Shown here: positions 35,756-49,116 of the stretch, one piece after another
Position numbering within the stretch: position 1 is the stretch's first letter
How the letters are laid out: each line of letters starts with the position of its first letter
NCBI GenBank assembly: GCA_016790225.1
Contig: JAEUOZ010000005.1
Span: 1-64,000, forward strand
Direction of reading: 5' to 3'
From: Rubrivivax sp.
GTDB taxonomy: Bacteria > Pseudomonadota > Gammaproteobacteria > Burkholderiales > Burkholderiaceae
DNA length: 64,000 nucleotides
Translations under genes and position numbers: made by a program
Notes under the pieces: generated by a model
What the model was told of the DNA's origin: nothing
The model's database searches: none
Seen by the model: the letters and a program-made list of their open reading frames with translations, nothing else

Positions 35756-36664
35756 GTGCGTGGCGAAGGCGCTCTGGCGCCGGCCGAGCCGGCGATGCTC
35801 GATCGCATCCGTGCGGCCATGCCGGCCTTGCCGCCGGCCGAGCAGCGTGTGGCGCGGCTGCTGCTGTCCGACGCGCGCAGCTTTGCCTCCTTGCCCGTGG
35901 CGGAGCTGGCCGAACGCGCGCAGGTCAGCAAGCCCACCGTGGTGCGCTTCTGCCGCAGCGTCGGTTACGAAGGCCTGGCCGATTTCAAGCTCAAGCTGGC
36001 CGGCAGCGTCAACGAAGGGGTGCCTTTTGTTCACCGGGCCGTGGATGCCGACGACAAGCCGGGCGAGCTGATCATCAAGGTGATCGACAACGCCGTCAGT
36101 GCGCTGCTGAAGTACCGCAACGCCGCCGCCCCGCATGCCATCGAACGCGCCGTCGAGGCGCTGGCCCAGGCGGGCCGCAGCGGCCGCCGCATCGAGTTCT
36201 ACGGGGTGGGCAACTCCGGCATCGTGGCGCAGGATGCGCAGCACAAGTTCTTCCGGCTGGGCGTTTCGGCGCATGCCATCAACGATGGGCACGTGCAGGT
36301 GATGAGCGCCACCATGCTCAAGACCGGCGATTGCGCCGTGATCATCAGCAACTCCGGGCGCAGCCGCGATCTGGTGGACGTGGCGGACATCGCACTGCGC
36401 AAGGGCGCCACGGTGATTGTGATCACCGCCAGCGGCTCGCCGCTGGCCCATCTGGCGCAGCAGCCGGGCCACATCCTGCTGGCGGCCGATCACCCGGAAG
36501 ACTGGGATCGCTACAGCCCCATGGTGAGCCGCCTGCTGCACCTGATGATCATCGACATCCTCAGCACCGGCGTGGCGCTGCGTCTGGACAGCCGCGAGCT
36601 GCAGCCGCTGCTGCAGGACATCAAGCGCAACCTGCGCAGCCGGCGCTACATGCCGCAGAACTGA
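35756..36664 (+). CDS. hexR: HexR-type RpiR-family transcriptional regulator
   Basis: The protein (302 residues from GTG 35756; 289 if ATG 35795 is used) has an N-terminal RpiR helix-turn-helix (LPVAELAERAQVSKPTVVRFCRSVGY) and a C-terminal SIS sugar-phosphate domain (FYGVGNSGIVAQDAQHKFFRLG, IISNSGRSRDLVDVADIA). HexR represses central sugar genes and releases DNA when 2-keto-3-deoxy-6-phosphogluconate binds. GTG 35756 has GAGGAG ten bases upstream, whereas most relatives begin at MLDRIRA, the ATG at 35795; I cannot decide between them. It follows zwf almost directly, and a palindrome resembling its operator precedes zwf. It is convergent with mlaB. Confidence 0.93.
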   Translation: MRGEGALAPAEPAMLDRIRAAMPALPPAEQRVARLLLSDARSFASLPVAELAERAQVSKPTVVRFCRSVGYEGLADFKLKLAGSVNEGVPFVHRAVDADDKPGELIIKVIDNAVSALLKYRNAAAPHAIERAVEALAQAGRSGRRIEFYGVGNSGIVAQDAQHKFFRLGVSAHAINDGHVQVMSATMLKTGDCAVIISNSGRSRDLVDVADIALRKGATVIVITASGSPLAHLAQQPGHILLAADHPEDWDRYSPMVSRLLHLMIIDILSTGVALRLDSRELQPLLQDIKRNLRSRRYMPQN

Positions 36665-36685
36665 GGGACGCCGGCCGGTATCGCC

Positions 36686-37003
36686 TCAGGCCGCGCCACC
36701 CGCAGGCGCCGACGGCAGGCCCAGCAGGCCAGCCACACCGTACAGGCTGGCCAGCTGCTGCAGCTTGGGCGGCGCCGCCTCGATCGTGAAGGCCAGGCCG
36801 CGGGCCTGTGCGCCGCGGTGCGCTTCCAGCAGCACGGCCAGCGCCGAGGTGTCGAACTCGGCCAAGGCTGCCGCATCGAGCCTGAACGCCGGCCCCGGAG
36901 CCCCGGCCAGCGCGGCCTGCAGCTGCTGATGCACGGCCGAAGCCTGCTGCAGCGTCAGCTCGCGCGGCAAGGGCGTCGCGCTGGCCACGGGCTCACTTGG
37001 CAC
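36686..37003 (-). CDS. mlaB: STAS-domain protein, MlaB-like
   Basis: The 105-residue cytoplasmic protein has a single STAS domain: an N-terminal strand and helix, then FRLDAAALAEFDTSALAVLLEAHR with the conserved DTS-type loop, and a last helix LQQLASLYGVAGLLGL. MlaB stabilises the MlaF ATPase within the MlaFEDB complex at the inner membrane. The GTG start at 37003 overlaps the mlaC stop by 11 bases, and the gene is the last of the mla run, which supports the name. It is convergent with hexR with a 21-bp gap. Confidence 0.88.
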   Translation of the reverse strand: MPSEPVASATPLPRELTLQQASAVHQQLQAALAGAPGPAFRLDAAALAEFDTSALAVLLEAHRGAQARGLAFTIEAAPPKLQQLASLYGVAGLLGLPSAPAGGAA

Positions 37004-37622
37004 CGGCGGCGGCCTTCTTGTTGAGGTCGACCAGGTTGGCGATCAGCGCGTCGATGCCCTGGTTGGCGGCGATGGGCGAGAACTGCGACTTGAAGCTGGT
37101 GTCCGCCAGCCACACGCCCAGCACATTGACGTCGTAGATCTTCCAGCCAGCCGGCGTCTTCTCCAGCCGGTAGTCGATCTGGATCGGATCGCCGCGGCCC
37201 TTGATCTCGGTGCGCACCACGACTTCGGCGTCTTCGGCGGCCGCGCGGAAGGGACGCAGGCTGACCGTGTGGTCACGCACCTGCGTCAAGGCCCCGGCGT
37301 AGGTGCGAACCAGCAGGGTCTTGAACTCGTCCTGCAGCTTCTGCTTCTGCGCATCGGTGGCCGAGCGCCAGGGGCGGCCCACCGTGATGGCCGTCATGCG
37401 GGTGAAGTTCACGTGCGGCAGCACCTTGGCCTCGACCAGCGACATGATCTTGCTGATATTGCCGGCCTGGATGTCCTTGTCGGTCTTCACCGCGTCGATG
37501 ACTTCGGTGGACAGCTGGCGCACCAGCGCGTCGGGCGTCGGCGCTGCCGTCTGGGCCTGCGCCGCGATCGCGACGGTGGCGCCCACGGCCACGAGCAGGG
37601 ACTGGAGCAATCGCTTGAACAT
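36993..37622 (-). CDS. mlaC: MlaC periplasmic phospholipid shuttle
   Basis: The 209-residue protein has a cleavable signal (residues 1-22, ending AIAAQAQ). The MlaC/Ttg2D fold follows: LVRQLSTEVIDAVKTD, PHVNFTRMTAITVGRPWRSATDAQKQKLQDEFKTLLVRTYAGAL, and PIQIDYRLEKTPAGWKIYDVNVLGVWLADTSFKSQF. MlaC carries single phospholipids across the periplasm between MlaA in the outer membrane and MlaFEDB in the inner membrane. ATG 37622 has AAGGA just upstream and is preferred over a GTG at 37634. It lies between mlaA and mlaB. Confidence 0.95.
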   Translation of the reverse strand: MFKRLLQSLLVAVGATVAIAAQAQTAAPTPDALVRQLSTEVIDAVKTDKDIQAGNISKIMSLVEAKVLPHVNFTRMTAITVGRPWRSATDAQKQKLQDEFKTLLVRTYAGALTQVRDHTVSLRPFRAAAEDAEVVVRTEIKGRGDPIQIDYRLEKTPAGWKIYDVNVLGVWLADTSFKSQFSPIAANQGIDALIANLVDLNKKAAAGAK

Positions 37623-37738
37623 CGTTTCCTTCACTTCCTTGTGTGGGCGCGCCGGGTCTGGCCCGGCGGCGCCGTTGGGGCGGTTACGGGCCGCCAGCGA
37701 CTTAACGCATCAGGGCCGGCCGCGGTTCACCCAGAGCC

Positions 37739-38536
37739 TCACTTGCGCAGCCGCGCCGCCGCCGCCTGGTCTTCTTCCTCGTCGTCGGGATCGGGCGGCG
37801 GGTTGCCGTCGTACACCGCGCTGCGCCGTCGCGCGAGATAGGAGTCGCGCACGAAGGTATAGCGATCCAGCGCCACCTGGCCCAGGATCGAGCTGGCGTT
37901 CAACAGGCCGGCGCGGGTGTGGATCAGTTCCAGCGCGGCAATCGAGTAGCGGTTCGCGCCCTCGCCGACCACGTTGGAAAAGCTGGTCACCCGGTCCAGC
38001 GGCAAGGCCAGACCATCGCGCACGCTGCTCGGCCCGAGCAAGGGCAGCACCAGGTAGGGGCCAGGGCCGAATCCCCAGCGCCCCAGCGTCTGGCCGAAGT
38101 CTTCGCTCTGGCGCTCCAGGCCCAGCTCCGTCGCGACGTCGAGCAGACCGGCAAGCCCGAAGGTGGTGTTGACGCCGACCCGCAGGCTGGTGTCCAGGGC
38201 CTGCTTGGGCTTGCCCTGCAGCGCATGGTTGATCGCGGACCAGGCATCGGAGACGTTGTTGAAGGCATTGTCGAAAGCCTGCGACAGCACATCCGGCACC
38301 ACGGTCTTGTAGGCGCGCGCAATGGGGATGAGCAGCGCGCGATCCACCGAATCATTGAATTCGAAGATCGCGCGGTTGAAACGTTCCCAGGGATCGCCGG
38401 GCACAGCCCGCGCTGCCGGCACATGCGCTGCAGCGTCAGACATCGGCGAGCCGAGCGTGCCGCAGCCACTCAGCGCCGGCAGCAAGGCCGCCGCGGCCAG
38501 CACGGGCGCGATCCGCGCCTGCCATCGTCGGCTCAT
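37739..38536 (-). CDS. mlaA: MlaA (VacJ) outer-membrane lipoprotein
   Basis: The 265-residue protein has a lipobox LSGC (Cys25) and the VacJ family segments DPWERFNRAIFEFND, VVPDVLSQAFDNAFNNVSD, LRVGVNTTFGLAGLLDVATELGL and DFGQTLGRWGFGPGPYLVLPLLGPSSVRDG. MlaA sits in the outer membrane next to a porin and removes misplaced phospholipids from the outer leaflet. An acidic tail (DPDDEEEDQ) follows. In E. coli mlaA lies elsewhere, but here it is embedded in the mla operon between mlaD and mlaC. Its ATG overlaps the mlaD stop by four bases. Confidence 0.96.
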   Translation of the reverse strand: MSRRWQARIAPVLAAAALLPALSGCGTLGSPMSDAAAHVPAARAVPGDPWERFNRAIFEFNDSVDRALLIPIARAYKTVVPDVLSQAFDNAFNNVSDAWSAINHALQGKPKQALDTSLRVGVNTTFGLAGLLDVATELGLERQSEDFGQTLGRWGFGPGPYLVLPLLGPSSVRDGLALPLDRVTSFSNVVGEGANRYSIAALELIHTRAGLLNASSILGQVALDRYTFVRDSYLARRRSAVYDGNPPPDPDDEEEDQAAAARLRK

Positions 38537-39015
38537 TTTGGTGCCCCTGCACCGGCTGCGGCCTCACCGGCCTTTCCGGTCACCAGCTGGCCGATGAGGT
38601 TTTCCAGCACCACGGCCGATTGCGTCTGCGTGATGCGGCCGCCGGCAGCCAGGTTGTCGTCGGCCACGCCAGGCTCGATGCCGATGTACTGGTCCCCGAG
38701 CAGTCCGGAGGTGAGGATCTTGGCCGACGAGTCGCGCGGAAACTTCACCGTGCCGTCGATTTCCATCATGACCACACCCTGGAAGGTCTTGGGGTCCAGC
38801 GCGATGCTGGTGACGCGCCCCACGGTGACCCCCGCGCTGCGCACGGCGGAGCGCGGCTTGAGCCCGCCGATGTTGTCGAAGTTGGCACTGACCACATAGC
38901 CCTGGCTGGAGCCGAGCGTGGTCAGGTTGGCCGCCTTCAAGGCGAGAAAGACCATGCCGGCCAGGCCGAGCAGCACGAACAGGCCCACCAGAGTCTCGAT
39001 GCCACGTTTGTTCAT
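38533..39015 (-). CDS. mlaD: MlaD substrate-binding (MCE-domain) protein
   Basis: The 160-residue protein has one N-terminal membrane helix (about 7-27) and a single MCE domain: YVVSANFDNIGGLKPRSAVRSAGVTVGRVTSIALDP, then MEIDGTVKFPRDSSAKILTSGLLGDQYIGIEPG. MlaD forms a hexameric ring on MlaE and hands phospholipid between MlaC and the permease. The C-terminal tail ends Ala/Gly-rich. ATG 39015 is preferred; the larger open frame upstream is antisense-like reading of mlaE. It is followed by mlaA with a four-base overlap. Confidence 0.95.
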   Translation of the reverse strand: MNKRGIETLVGLFVLLGLAGMVFLALKAANLTTLGSSQGYVVSANFDNIGGLKPRSAVRSAGVTVGRVTSIALDPKTFQGVVMMEIDGTVKFPRDSSAKILTSGLLGDQYIGIEPGVADDNLAAGGRITQTQSAVVLENLIGQLVTGKAGEAAAGAGAPK

Positions 39016-39038
39016 TGCGTCGATTCCTTGCTTGCGGC

Positions 39039-39821
39039 TCAGGGCGTCGAAAACATCAGCGCCGTGAGCACGAAGTCCATGGCCAGAACGGCCAGCGAAG
39101 AGATGACCACCGTGCGCGTGGTGGCGTAGGCCACGCCCTCGGGCGTGGCTTCGGTCTCGTGGCCCTGGTACAGCGCCACCATGGTGACGATGATGCCGAA
39201 GGCAAAGCTCTTGACGATGCCGTTGCCCACATCGCGGAAGACATCCACGCGCGACTGCTGGATGCTCCAGAAGTTGCCTGAATCCACCCCGATCAGCAGC
39301 ACGGCCACCACATAGGCGCCCAGGATGCCCACGGCCGAGAACAGCGCGGCCAGCAGGGGCATGGAGATGACCCCGGCAATGAAGCGCGGCGCGAGGATGC
39401 GGCTCTTGGTATCGACGGCCATCATCTCCATGGCCGCGAGCTGTTCGCCCGCCTTCATCAGGCCGATCTCGGCCGTCAGCGAGGTGCCCGCACGGCCGGC
39501 AAAGAGCAGCGCGGTCACCACCGGGCCCAGCTCGCGCACCAGCGACAGATTGACGATCAGGCCCAGCGACTCCGTGGCGCCATAGGTCACGAGCGCGTAG
39601 TACATCTGCAGGGCCAGCACAAAGCCGACCGCCGTGCCCGAGGCCAGGATGATCAGCAGCGAGAGGTTGCCCACCGCGTGCACCTGCTGCACCACGAGCC
39701 CGAAGCGCCGCAGGGCCGAAGGAATGGCCGCGATGACCTGCGCTGAAAAGAAGGCCGCATGGCCCAGCCCACGCAGCCAGCCCAGCGCACGGGCACCCAG
39801 CGAAGCGATGGCGTCCTGCAT
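39039..39821 (-). CDS. mlaE: MlaE permease
   Basis: The 260-residue inner-membrane protein has an amphipathic N-terminal interfacial helix and five to six membrane helices. The conserved family block is LVRELGPVVTALLFAGRAGTSLTAEIGLMKAGEQLAAMEMMAVD. Two MlaE copies form the membrane path of the MlaFEDB phospholipid transporter. Its ATG shares one base with the mlaF stop (TGATG), so the two are translationally coupled. mlaD follows after 23 bp. Confidence 0.96.
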   Translation of the reverse strand: MQDAIASLGARALGWLRGLGHAAFFSAQVIAAIPSALRRFGLVVQQVHAVGNLSLLIILASGTAVGFVLALQMYYALVTYGATESLGLIVNLSLVRELGPVVTALLFAGRAGTSLTAEIGLMKAGEQLAAMEMMAVDTKSRILAPRFIAGVISMPLLAALFSAVGILGAYVVAVLLIGVDSGNFWSIQQSRVDVFRDVGNGIVKSFAFGIIVTMVALYQGHETEATPEGVAYATTRTVVISSLAVLAMDFVLTALMFSTP

Positions 39822-40636
39822 CAGGCCCGTCCCCCGAGCCCGAAATCGGCGTCGATGGCCGGCGCGGGATAGTGAAACTTGACCGGGCCATCGGGCTCGC
39901 CGCGCACGAACTGGCGCACTTCGGCGTCGCTGCTGTTCATCAGTTGGGCCGGTGAACCCGTGGCCACGATGCGCCCGCCGGTGGCCATCAGCACGACAAA
40001 GTCGCTGATCGCCATGCACTCGGGCACGTCGTGCGAGACCACCAGCGACGTCGCGCCCGTCACGTCGTTGAGCGTACGGATCAGCTTGGCGGCCACGCCC
40101 ATGGAGATCAGATCGAGCCCGGCGAAGGGCTCGTCGTACATGATCAGCTCCGGGTCGAGCGCAATGGCCCTGGCCAGCGCGATGCGTCGCGCCATGCCGC
40201 CCGAGACCTCGCTGATGCGCAAGGGCGCCGCGCCGCGCAGGCCCACCGCGTTGAGCTTCATCAGCACGATGTCGCGGATCAGGGCCTCCGGCAGGCCGCT
40301 GTGCTCGCGCAGGGGAAAGGCCACGTTGTCGAAGACCGTGAGATCGGTGAACAGGGCGCCGAACTGGAACAGCATGCCCATGCGACGGCGAAGCCGGAAC
40401 AGCTGTGCCCGATCGGCCGCGTCGATGCGCTCGCCGTCATAGCGGACCTCGCCGGCAGTCGCCGCATGGCTGCCGCCGATCAGACGCATCAGCGTGGTCT
40501 TGCCGCAGCCCGATCCCCCAAGGATGGCCGTGACCTTGCCGCGCGGGAAGTTCAGCGAGATGTCGTTCAGGATCAGCCGCGAGCTGTCGTAGCCGAAGCT
40601 GACCCGATCGACTTCGATCAGGAAGTCTGCACTCAA
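39821..40636 (-). CDS. mlaF: MlaF ATPase
   Basis: The 271-residue ABC ATPase has Walker A GGSGCGKTT, a Q-loop in LFQFGALF, an ABC signature VSGGMARR and Walker B LIMYDEPFAGLD. The MlaF hallmark SGG-M and a C-terminal extension (about 245-271) that contacts the partner subunit are both present. It powers phospholipid movement by MlaFEDB. The best start is TTG at 40636, giving MSADFLIEVDRVSFGYD; there is no in-frame ATG near and only a poor Shine-Dalgarno, so initiation may be weak. It is the first mla gene; its promoter would lie in the 149 bp after the gltD stop. Confidence 0.95.
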   Translation of the reverse strand: MSADFLIEVDRVSFGYDSSRLILNDISLNFPRGKVTAILGGSGCGKTTLMRLIGGSHAATAGEVRYDGERIDAADRAQLFRLRRRMGMLFQFGALFTDLTVFDNVAFPLREHSGLPEALIRDIVLMKLNAVGLRGAAPLRISEVSGGMARRIALARAIALDPELIMYDEPFAGLDLISMGVAAKLIRTLNDVTGATSLVVSHDVPECMAISDFVVLMATGGRIVATGSPAQLMNSSDAEVRQFVRGEPDGPVKFHYPAPAIDADFGLGGRA

Positions 40637-40785
40637 ACTCAGGGGGCTCTGACAGCGCGGCTGTCAAGAGGCATGTTGAACATGTCCCCCCGAGTTTCGC
40701 ATAGGGTTGTCCTGGATGCCCGGGCTGGGTGATGAGCCGCTGGCCGAGGCCATCGGCGAGGGCCGACCGGCCTCGCGGGGGAAGG

Positions 40786-42264
40786 TCAACGGGGCAGCTG
40801 GCTGCTGCCCATGAGGTACGTGTCGACCGTGCGCGCCGCCTGCCGGCCTTCGCGGATGGCCCAGACCACCAGACTCTGCCCGCGGCGCATGTCGCCTGCC
40901 GCGAAGACCTTGTCGACATTGGTGCGGTAGCCGCTGCCATCGTCCGTGCCGGCCTTGGCATTGCCGCGCGCGTCCTTCTCGACGCCAAACGCGTCCAGGA
41001 TCGAGGCCACCGGGCTCACGAAACCCATGGCCAGCAGCACCAGATCGGCCTTCCACTCCTTCTCGGTGCCGGGCAGCTCGCTCATCTTGCCGCCCTTCCA
41101 TTCCAGCTGGACGGTCTTCAGGCCGACGATGCGGTTCTTGTCCTTGCCCGTGCCGGGCAGGAAGGCCTTGGTGGCGATGGCGAAGCTGCGCTCGCAGCCT
41201 TCTTCATGGCTGGAGCTGGTGCGCAGCTTGGTGGGCCAGTAGGGCCAGGTCAGCGGGCGGTCCTCGACCTCGGGCGGCATGGGCATCAGCTCGAACTGCG
41301 TGACGCTGGCCGCGCCGTGGCGGTTGCTGGTGCCCACGCAATCGCTGCCGGTATCGCCGCCGCCAATGACGATGACGTGCTTGTCGGTGGCCATGATCTG
41401 GCCCTTGAGCTTGTCACCCGCCACCACCTTGTTCTGCTGCGGCAGGAACTCCATCGCGAAGTGCACGCCGTTCAGATCGCGCCCGGGCACCGGCAGGTCG
41501 CGCGAGTTCTCGGCGCCGCCGCACAGCAGCACGGCGTCGAACTGCGACTTCAGCTCGTCGGCTGAGATGATCTGCTGGGCATCGTTGGTCACCTTGCTGC
41601 CTTCGGGCAGGCTGCCGACCAGCACGCCGGTCTTGAAGACCACGCCCTCGGCCTGCATCTGGTCGATGCGCCGGTCGATGTGGGTCTTCTCCATCTTGAA
41701 GTCCGGGATGCCGTAGCGCAGCAGCCCGCCGATGCGGCTGTTCTTCTCGAAGACGGTCACCGCATGGCCTGCGCGGGCCAGTTGCTGCGCTGCCGCGAGT
41801 CCCGCCGGGCCGGAGCCCACCACCGCCACGCTCTTGCCAGTGCGCTGTGCCGGCGGCCGCGGCTGCACCCAGCCCTCGGCCCAGGCGCGGTCGATGATCG
41901 CGTGCTCGATGCTCTTGATGCCCACCGGATCGTCGTTCACGTTCAGCGTGCAGGCGGCTTCGCAGGGCGCGGGGCAGACGCGGCCGGTGAACTCGGGGAA
42001 GTTGTTCGTCGAGTGCAGCACCTCGATGGCCAGCTTCCAGTCACCGCGATAGACCAGATCGTTGAAGTCCGGAATGATGTTGTTGACCGGGCAGCCGCTG
42101 TTGCAGAACGGCGTGCCGCAGTCCATGCAGCGCGCGCCCTGGATCTTGCTGTCCTCGGCCGACAGCGCGATCACGAATTCCTTGTAGTTCTTGACGCGCG
42201 TCTCGACCGCCTCGTAGCCTTCCTCGAGGCGCTCGTACTCCATGAAGCCGGTGACTTTTCCCAT
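40786..42264 (-). CDS. gltD: Glutamate synthase small subunit
   Basis: The 492-residue flavoprotein passes electrons from NADPH to the large subunit. The N-terminal iron-sulfur region has [14 protein letters not shown], and CPAPCEAAC. The FAD-binding motif is [16 protein letters not shown], the NADPH-binding motif is [14 protein letters not shown] and the end motif is [21 protein letters not shown] 42264 has AAGAGA upstream and gives the standard [12 protein letters not shown] start. It lies 64 bp downstream of gltB and is co-directional. Together they make glutamate from 2-oxoglutarate and glutamine for ammonium assimilation. Confidence 0.98.
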   Translation of the reverse strand: MGKVTGFMEYERLEEGYEAVETRVKNYKEFVIALSAEDSKIQGARCMDCGTPFCNSGCPVNNIIPDFNDLVYRGDWKLAIEVLHSTNNFPEFTGRVCPAPCEAACTLNVNDDPVGIKSIEHAIIDRAWAEGWVQPRPPAQRTGKSVAVVGSGPAGLAAAQQLARAGHAVTVFEKNSRIGGLLRYGIPDFKMEKTHIDRRIDQMQAEGVVFKTGVLVGSLPEGSKVTNDAQQIISADELKSQFDAVLLCGGAENSRDLPVPGRDLNGVHFAMEFLPQQNKVVAGDKLKGQIMATDKHVIVIGGGDTGSDCVGTSNRHGAASVTQFELMPMPPEVEDRPLTWPYWPTKLRTSSSHEEGCERSFAIATKAFLPGTGKDKNRIVGLKTVQLEWKGGKMSELPGTEKEWKADLVLLAMGFVSPVASILDAFGVEKDARGNAKAGTDDGSGYRTNVDKVFAAGDMRRGQSLVVWAIREGRQAARTVDTYLMGSSQLPR

Positions 42265-42328
42265 GTTGCTGGTCTCTTGCGAAAGGGGTGCAGGGTGATG
42301 CGGGGGCGGCTGGCCGGGGCGCTGCGCG

Positions 42329-47065
<4,737 letters not shown>

Positions 47066-47569
47066 GTGTCGCTCCTGGGGCTTGCGCCTATGGAAAACCC
47101 GGGTCTCAAACGGCCGCCGAGGTTAGTGCAGCGCAGCATGACGATCAAGTGAAACTTAATAGGGTCAGAGTCATGAAAGTGTGGAAACGCTCTGATGTTC
47201 ATTTTTAATAGGGACATGGTCAATCTCGGCCGACGGTCCGCTCGGACCGGCCAGGGCCACACCGCCCCTCTGGCGCGGACAGCGCTGCATCGGCAACGCG
47301 GCGGCGATCCGCGCCCCAAGCCGACAAGCGAGACCCGGGCCAGCCCAGCCAGAAACGATGCCGGCCCCGAACGGCGCTTTTCCGGCGAGCGGACGGCTGT
47401 TGCCTTCTGCAAGATCTGCCACGTCGGGTCACTTTGCTCGCTCAAGTCGGCCAAGCCGGCTCAAGTCGGCTCGGTCGATGCCGATACCCCCGTGGATAGC
47501 GCGTGATGCGCTCACCTTTCCGGTGAGCCGCGCGCCATTGGGGTGCGCATTGCACACAAGGATTGCCTC
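47066..47569. other. Intergenic region between gltB and the minor pilin operon
   Basis: This 504-bp gap separates divergent operons and should hold the promoters of gltB (leftward) and the pilins (rightward); I could not fix either. It contains an AT-rich island at 47150-47222, an inverted repeat GGTCC-4-GGACC at 47235-47248, and a direct repeat GCTCAAGTCGGC at 47441-47452 and 47460-47471. Open frames here (for example 47195-47506 plus) have no protein-like features, and I consider it non-coding. Confidence 0.6.
47150..47222. repeat. AT-rich island with two TTAATAGGG repeats, possible REP/RAYT-related remnant
   Basis: TTAATAGGGTCAGAGTC starts at 47156 and TTAATAGGGACATG at 47205, a 49-base spacing, in an island much richer in A and T than its surroundings. 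The phrase recalls ends seen near REP-associated tyrosine transposases in other genomes; that is from memory. The island lies about 90 bp before the gltB start and may overlap its promoter. Confidence 0.4.
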
Positions 47570-48064
47570 ATGTCGGTCGGTCAGTCACTCACTTCGTTCC
47601 CAGGCCTGAAGAGCGCCGATCGGCGTGGACTCGCGCAGCGTGGCGTCACGCTGATCGAACTGATGGTCGCCGTGGCCATCGTGGCCGTGCTGGCCGGCAT
47701 CGCCTATCCGAACTATCGGGACTATGTGATGCGCGGCCATCTGGCCGACGCCAGCAATGGCCTGGCCACGATGCGCGCCCAGATGGAGCGCCACTTCCAG
47801 GACAACCGCAGCTACGCCACGGTGGGCGCCTTCACGACCCCCTGCGCAGCGGCCGCCAATACGCGCACCTTCGGCAACTTCGTCGTCGCCTGCGTCGGCA
47901 CGCCCACGGCCACCAACTTCACGCTCAGCGCAGCCGGCAGCGGCCCGGCCTCTGGCTTCACCTTCACGATCAACGAGCAGGACGTGCGCGCCACCACCGC
48001 GGCACCGTCCGGCTACAACACCTGCGCCACGAAATGGCTGCTCAAACGAGGCGCCGTCTGCTGA
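47570..48064 (+). CDS. pilE: Type IV pilin, PilE-like
   Basis: The 164-residue prepilin has a long leader (25 residues) cut by PilD after Gly25 in QRG-VTLIE. The mature helix VTLIELMVAVAIVAVLAGIAYPNYRDYV keeps Glu5. The globular part has a Cys pair (CATKW...AVC at the C-terminus), the usual D-region. Mature residue one is Val rather than Phe, which PilD tolerates. It is probably a minor pilin, because it opens the fimT-pilV-pilW-pilX-pilY1 run; a major pilin role cannot be excluded. ATG 47570 is used; a GTG at 47543 would lengthen the leader. The stop overlaps the next ATG by one base. Confidence 0.88.
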   Translation: MSVGQSLTSFPGLKSADRRGLAQRGVTLIELMVAVAIVAVLAGIAYPNYRDYVMRGHLADASNGLATMRAQMERHFQDNRSYATVGAFTTPCAAAANTRTFGNFVVACVGTPTATNFTLSAAGSGPASGFTFTINEQDVRATTAAPSGYNTCATKWLLKRGAVC

Positions 48065-48642
48065 TGCGTCCCCGCGGCTTTTCGATCGTCGAGCTCATGG
48101 TGGCGGTGGCGCTGATGGCGCTGCTGCTGGGGCTGGCCGCGCCATCGATGACCACCTGGACGCGCAACGCGCAGACCCGCGCCGTGAGCGATGCGCTGCA
48201 GAACGGTCTGCGTGTCGCGCAGGCCGAGGCGCTGCGCCGACACCGCCAGGTGGTGTTCTTCCGCACCGCCGTGCCCACCTGCAACAACGCCGTGGTTGCC
48301 AGTTCGACCGGCGCCTTCTGGGCCATCCGGACCGTGGCGATGGTGGCCGGCGATCCGGTGGAGACCATCCAGTGCGGCGTGCTGTCCGACGTGGCGGCGG
48401 GTGTCGCACTCAACGGTCCGACCGCGCTGTGCTTCAACGGCACCGGGCGTCAGACGGCCAATGCCACGCCCGGCATCGGCGGCGCAACCTGCGATCTGGC
48501 GCTCAGCGGCACAAGCCAGTTCGACGTGAGCGTGGCCGCCGGAGATCGGCCGCTTCGGGTGCTCGTCACCCTGGGCGGCAGCGTGCGCATGTGCGATCCG
48601 GCTCGCACGCTCAGCAGCGCGGCTCCCGACGGGTGCCCCTGA
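48064..48642 (+). CDS. fimT: GspH/FimT-family pseudopilin
   Basis: The 192-residue prepilin has a very short leader MRPRG and a mature N-terminal helix FSIVELMVAVALMALLLGLAAPSM with Glu5. The GspH/FimT domain then shows ALRRHRQVVFFRTAVPTCNN and a Cys-containing core. It acts as a minor pilin in type IV pilus assembly; the related FimT of some species binds DNA during uptake. The symbol is by family and place only. It overlaps the PilE-like gene by one base (TGATG) and precedes pilV by 18 bp. Confidence 0.87.
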   Translation: MRPRGFSIVELMVAVALMALLLGLAAPSMTTWTRNAQTRAVSDALQNGLRVAQAEALRRHRQVVFFRTAVPTCNNAVVASSTGAFWAIRTVAMVAGDPVETIQCGVLSDVAAGVALNGPTALCFNGTGRQTANATPGIGGATCDLALSGTSQFDVSVAAGDRPLRVLVTLGGSVRMCDPARTLSSAAPDGCP

Positions 48643-48660
48643 GATTGCGAAGGTGGCCTG

Positions 48661-49116
48661 ATGCTGAAGTCCTCCCTCTCGACCCACCGTACAAGCCTTC
48701 GCGCGGCAGCCGGCGGCCGGCGCACGGCCGGCGTCTCGCTGATCGAAGTGCTGATCGTGGTCCTGCTCTTCAGCTTTGGCCTGATCGGCCTGGTGGCGAT
48801 CCAGGCGCGCGCCGCGCAGTTTTCGGTCAGCGCCGAAGACACCGGCCGGGCAGCCCTGCTGGCCAATGAACTTGCCGCCCAGATGTGGGCCGCCAACACC
48901 GTCAATCTACCCACGGCCACCGTCACGGCCTGGAATGCTCGGGTGGCCAATGCCAGTGCCGGCGGACTGCCCAACGGCGAAGGCGACGTGGTCATCACCA
49001 ACAACGTCGCCCGCATCACCATTGAGTGGCGGCCGCCGCACGCCGCCGCCGATGCGGTCAATCGTTATGTGACCGACATCCTCATCCCCATTCCACCGGC
49101 AGGGTCAGGAACATGA
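48661..49116 (+). CDS. pilV: Minor pilin PilV-like
   Basis: The 151-residue prepilin has a 24-residue leader ending in TAG and a mature helix VSLIEVLIVVLLFSFGLIGLVAIQARA with Glu5. The PilV family hallmark is the long hydrophobic helix followed by Gln and Arg-Ala. The globular domain is small, with EDTGRAALLANELAAQMWA. PilV, with W and X, forms the tip initiation complex of the pilus. Its stop overlaps the pilW ATG by four bases (ATGA). Confidence 0.9.
   Translation: MLKSSLSTHRTSLRAAAGGRRTAGVSLIEVLIVVLLFSFGLIGLVAIQARAAQFSVSAEDTGRAALLANELAAQMWAANTVNLPTATVTAWNARVANASAGGLPNGEGDVVITNNVARITIEWRPPHAAADAVNRYVTDILIPIPPAGSGT

Noticed and set aside
47195..47506. 103-codon plus-strand frame between gltB and pilE
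   Set aside because: No homology-like motif, no ribosome site and overlap with the AT-rich repeat island; taken as non-coding.
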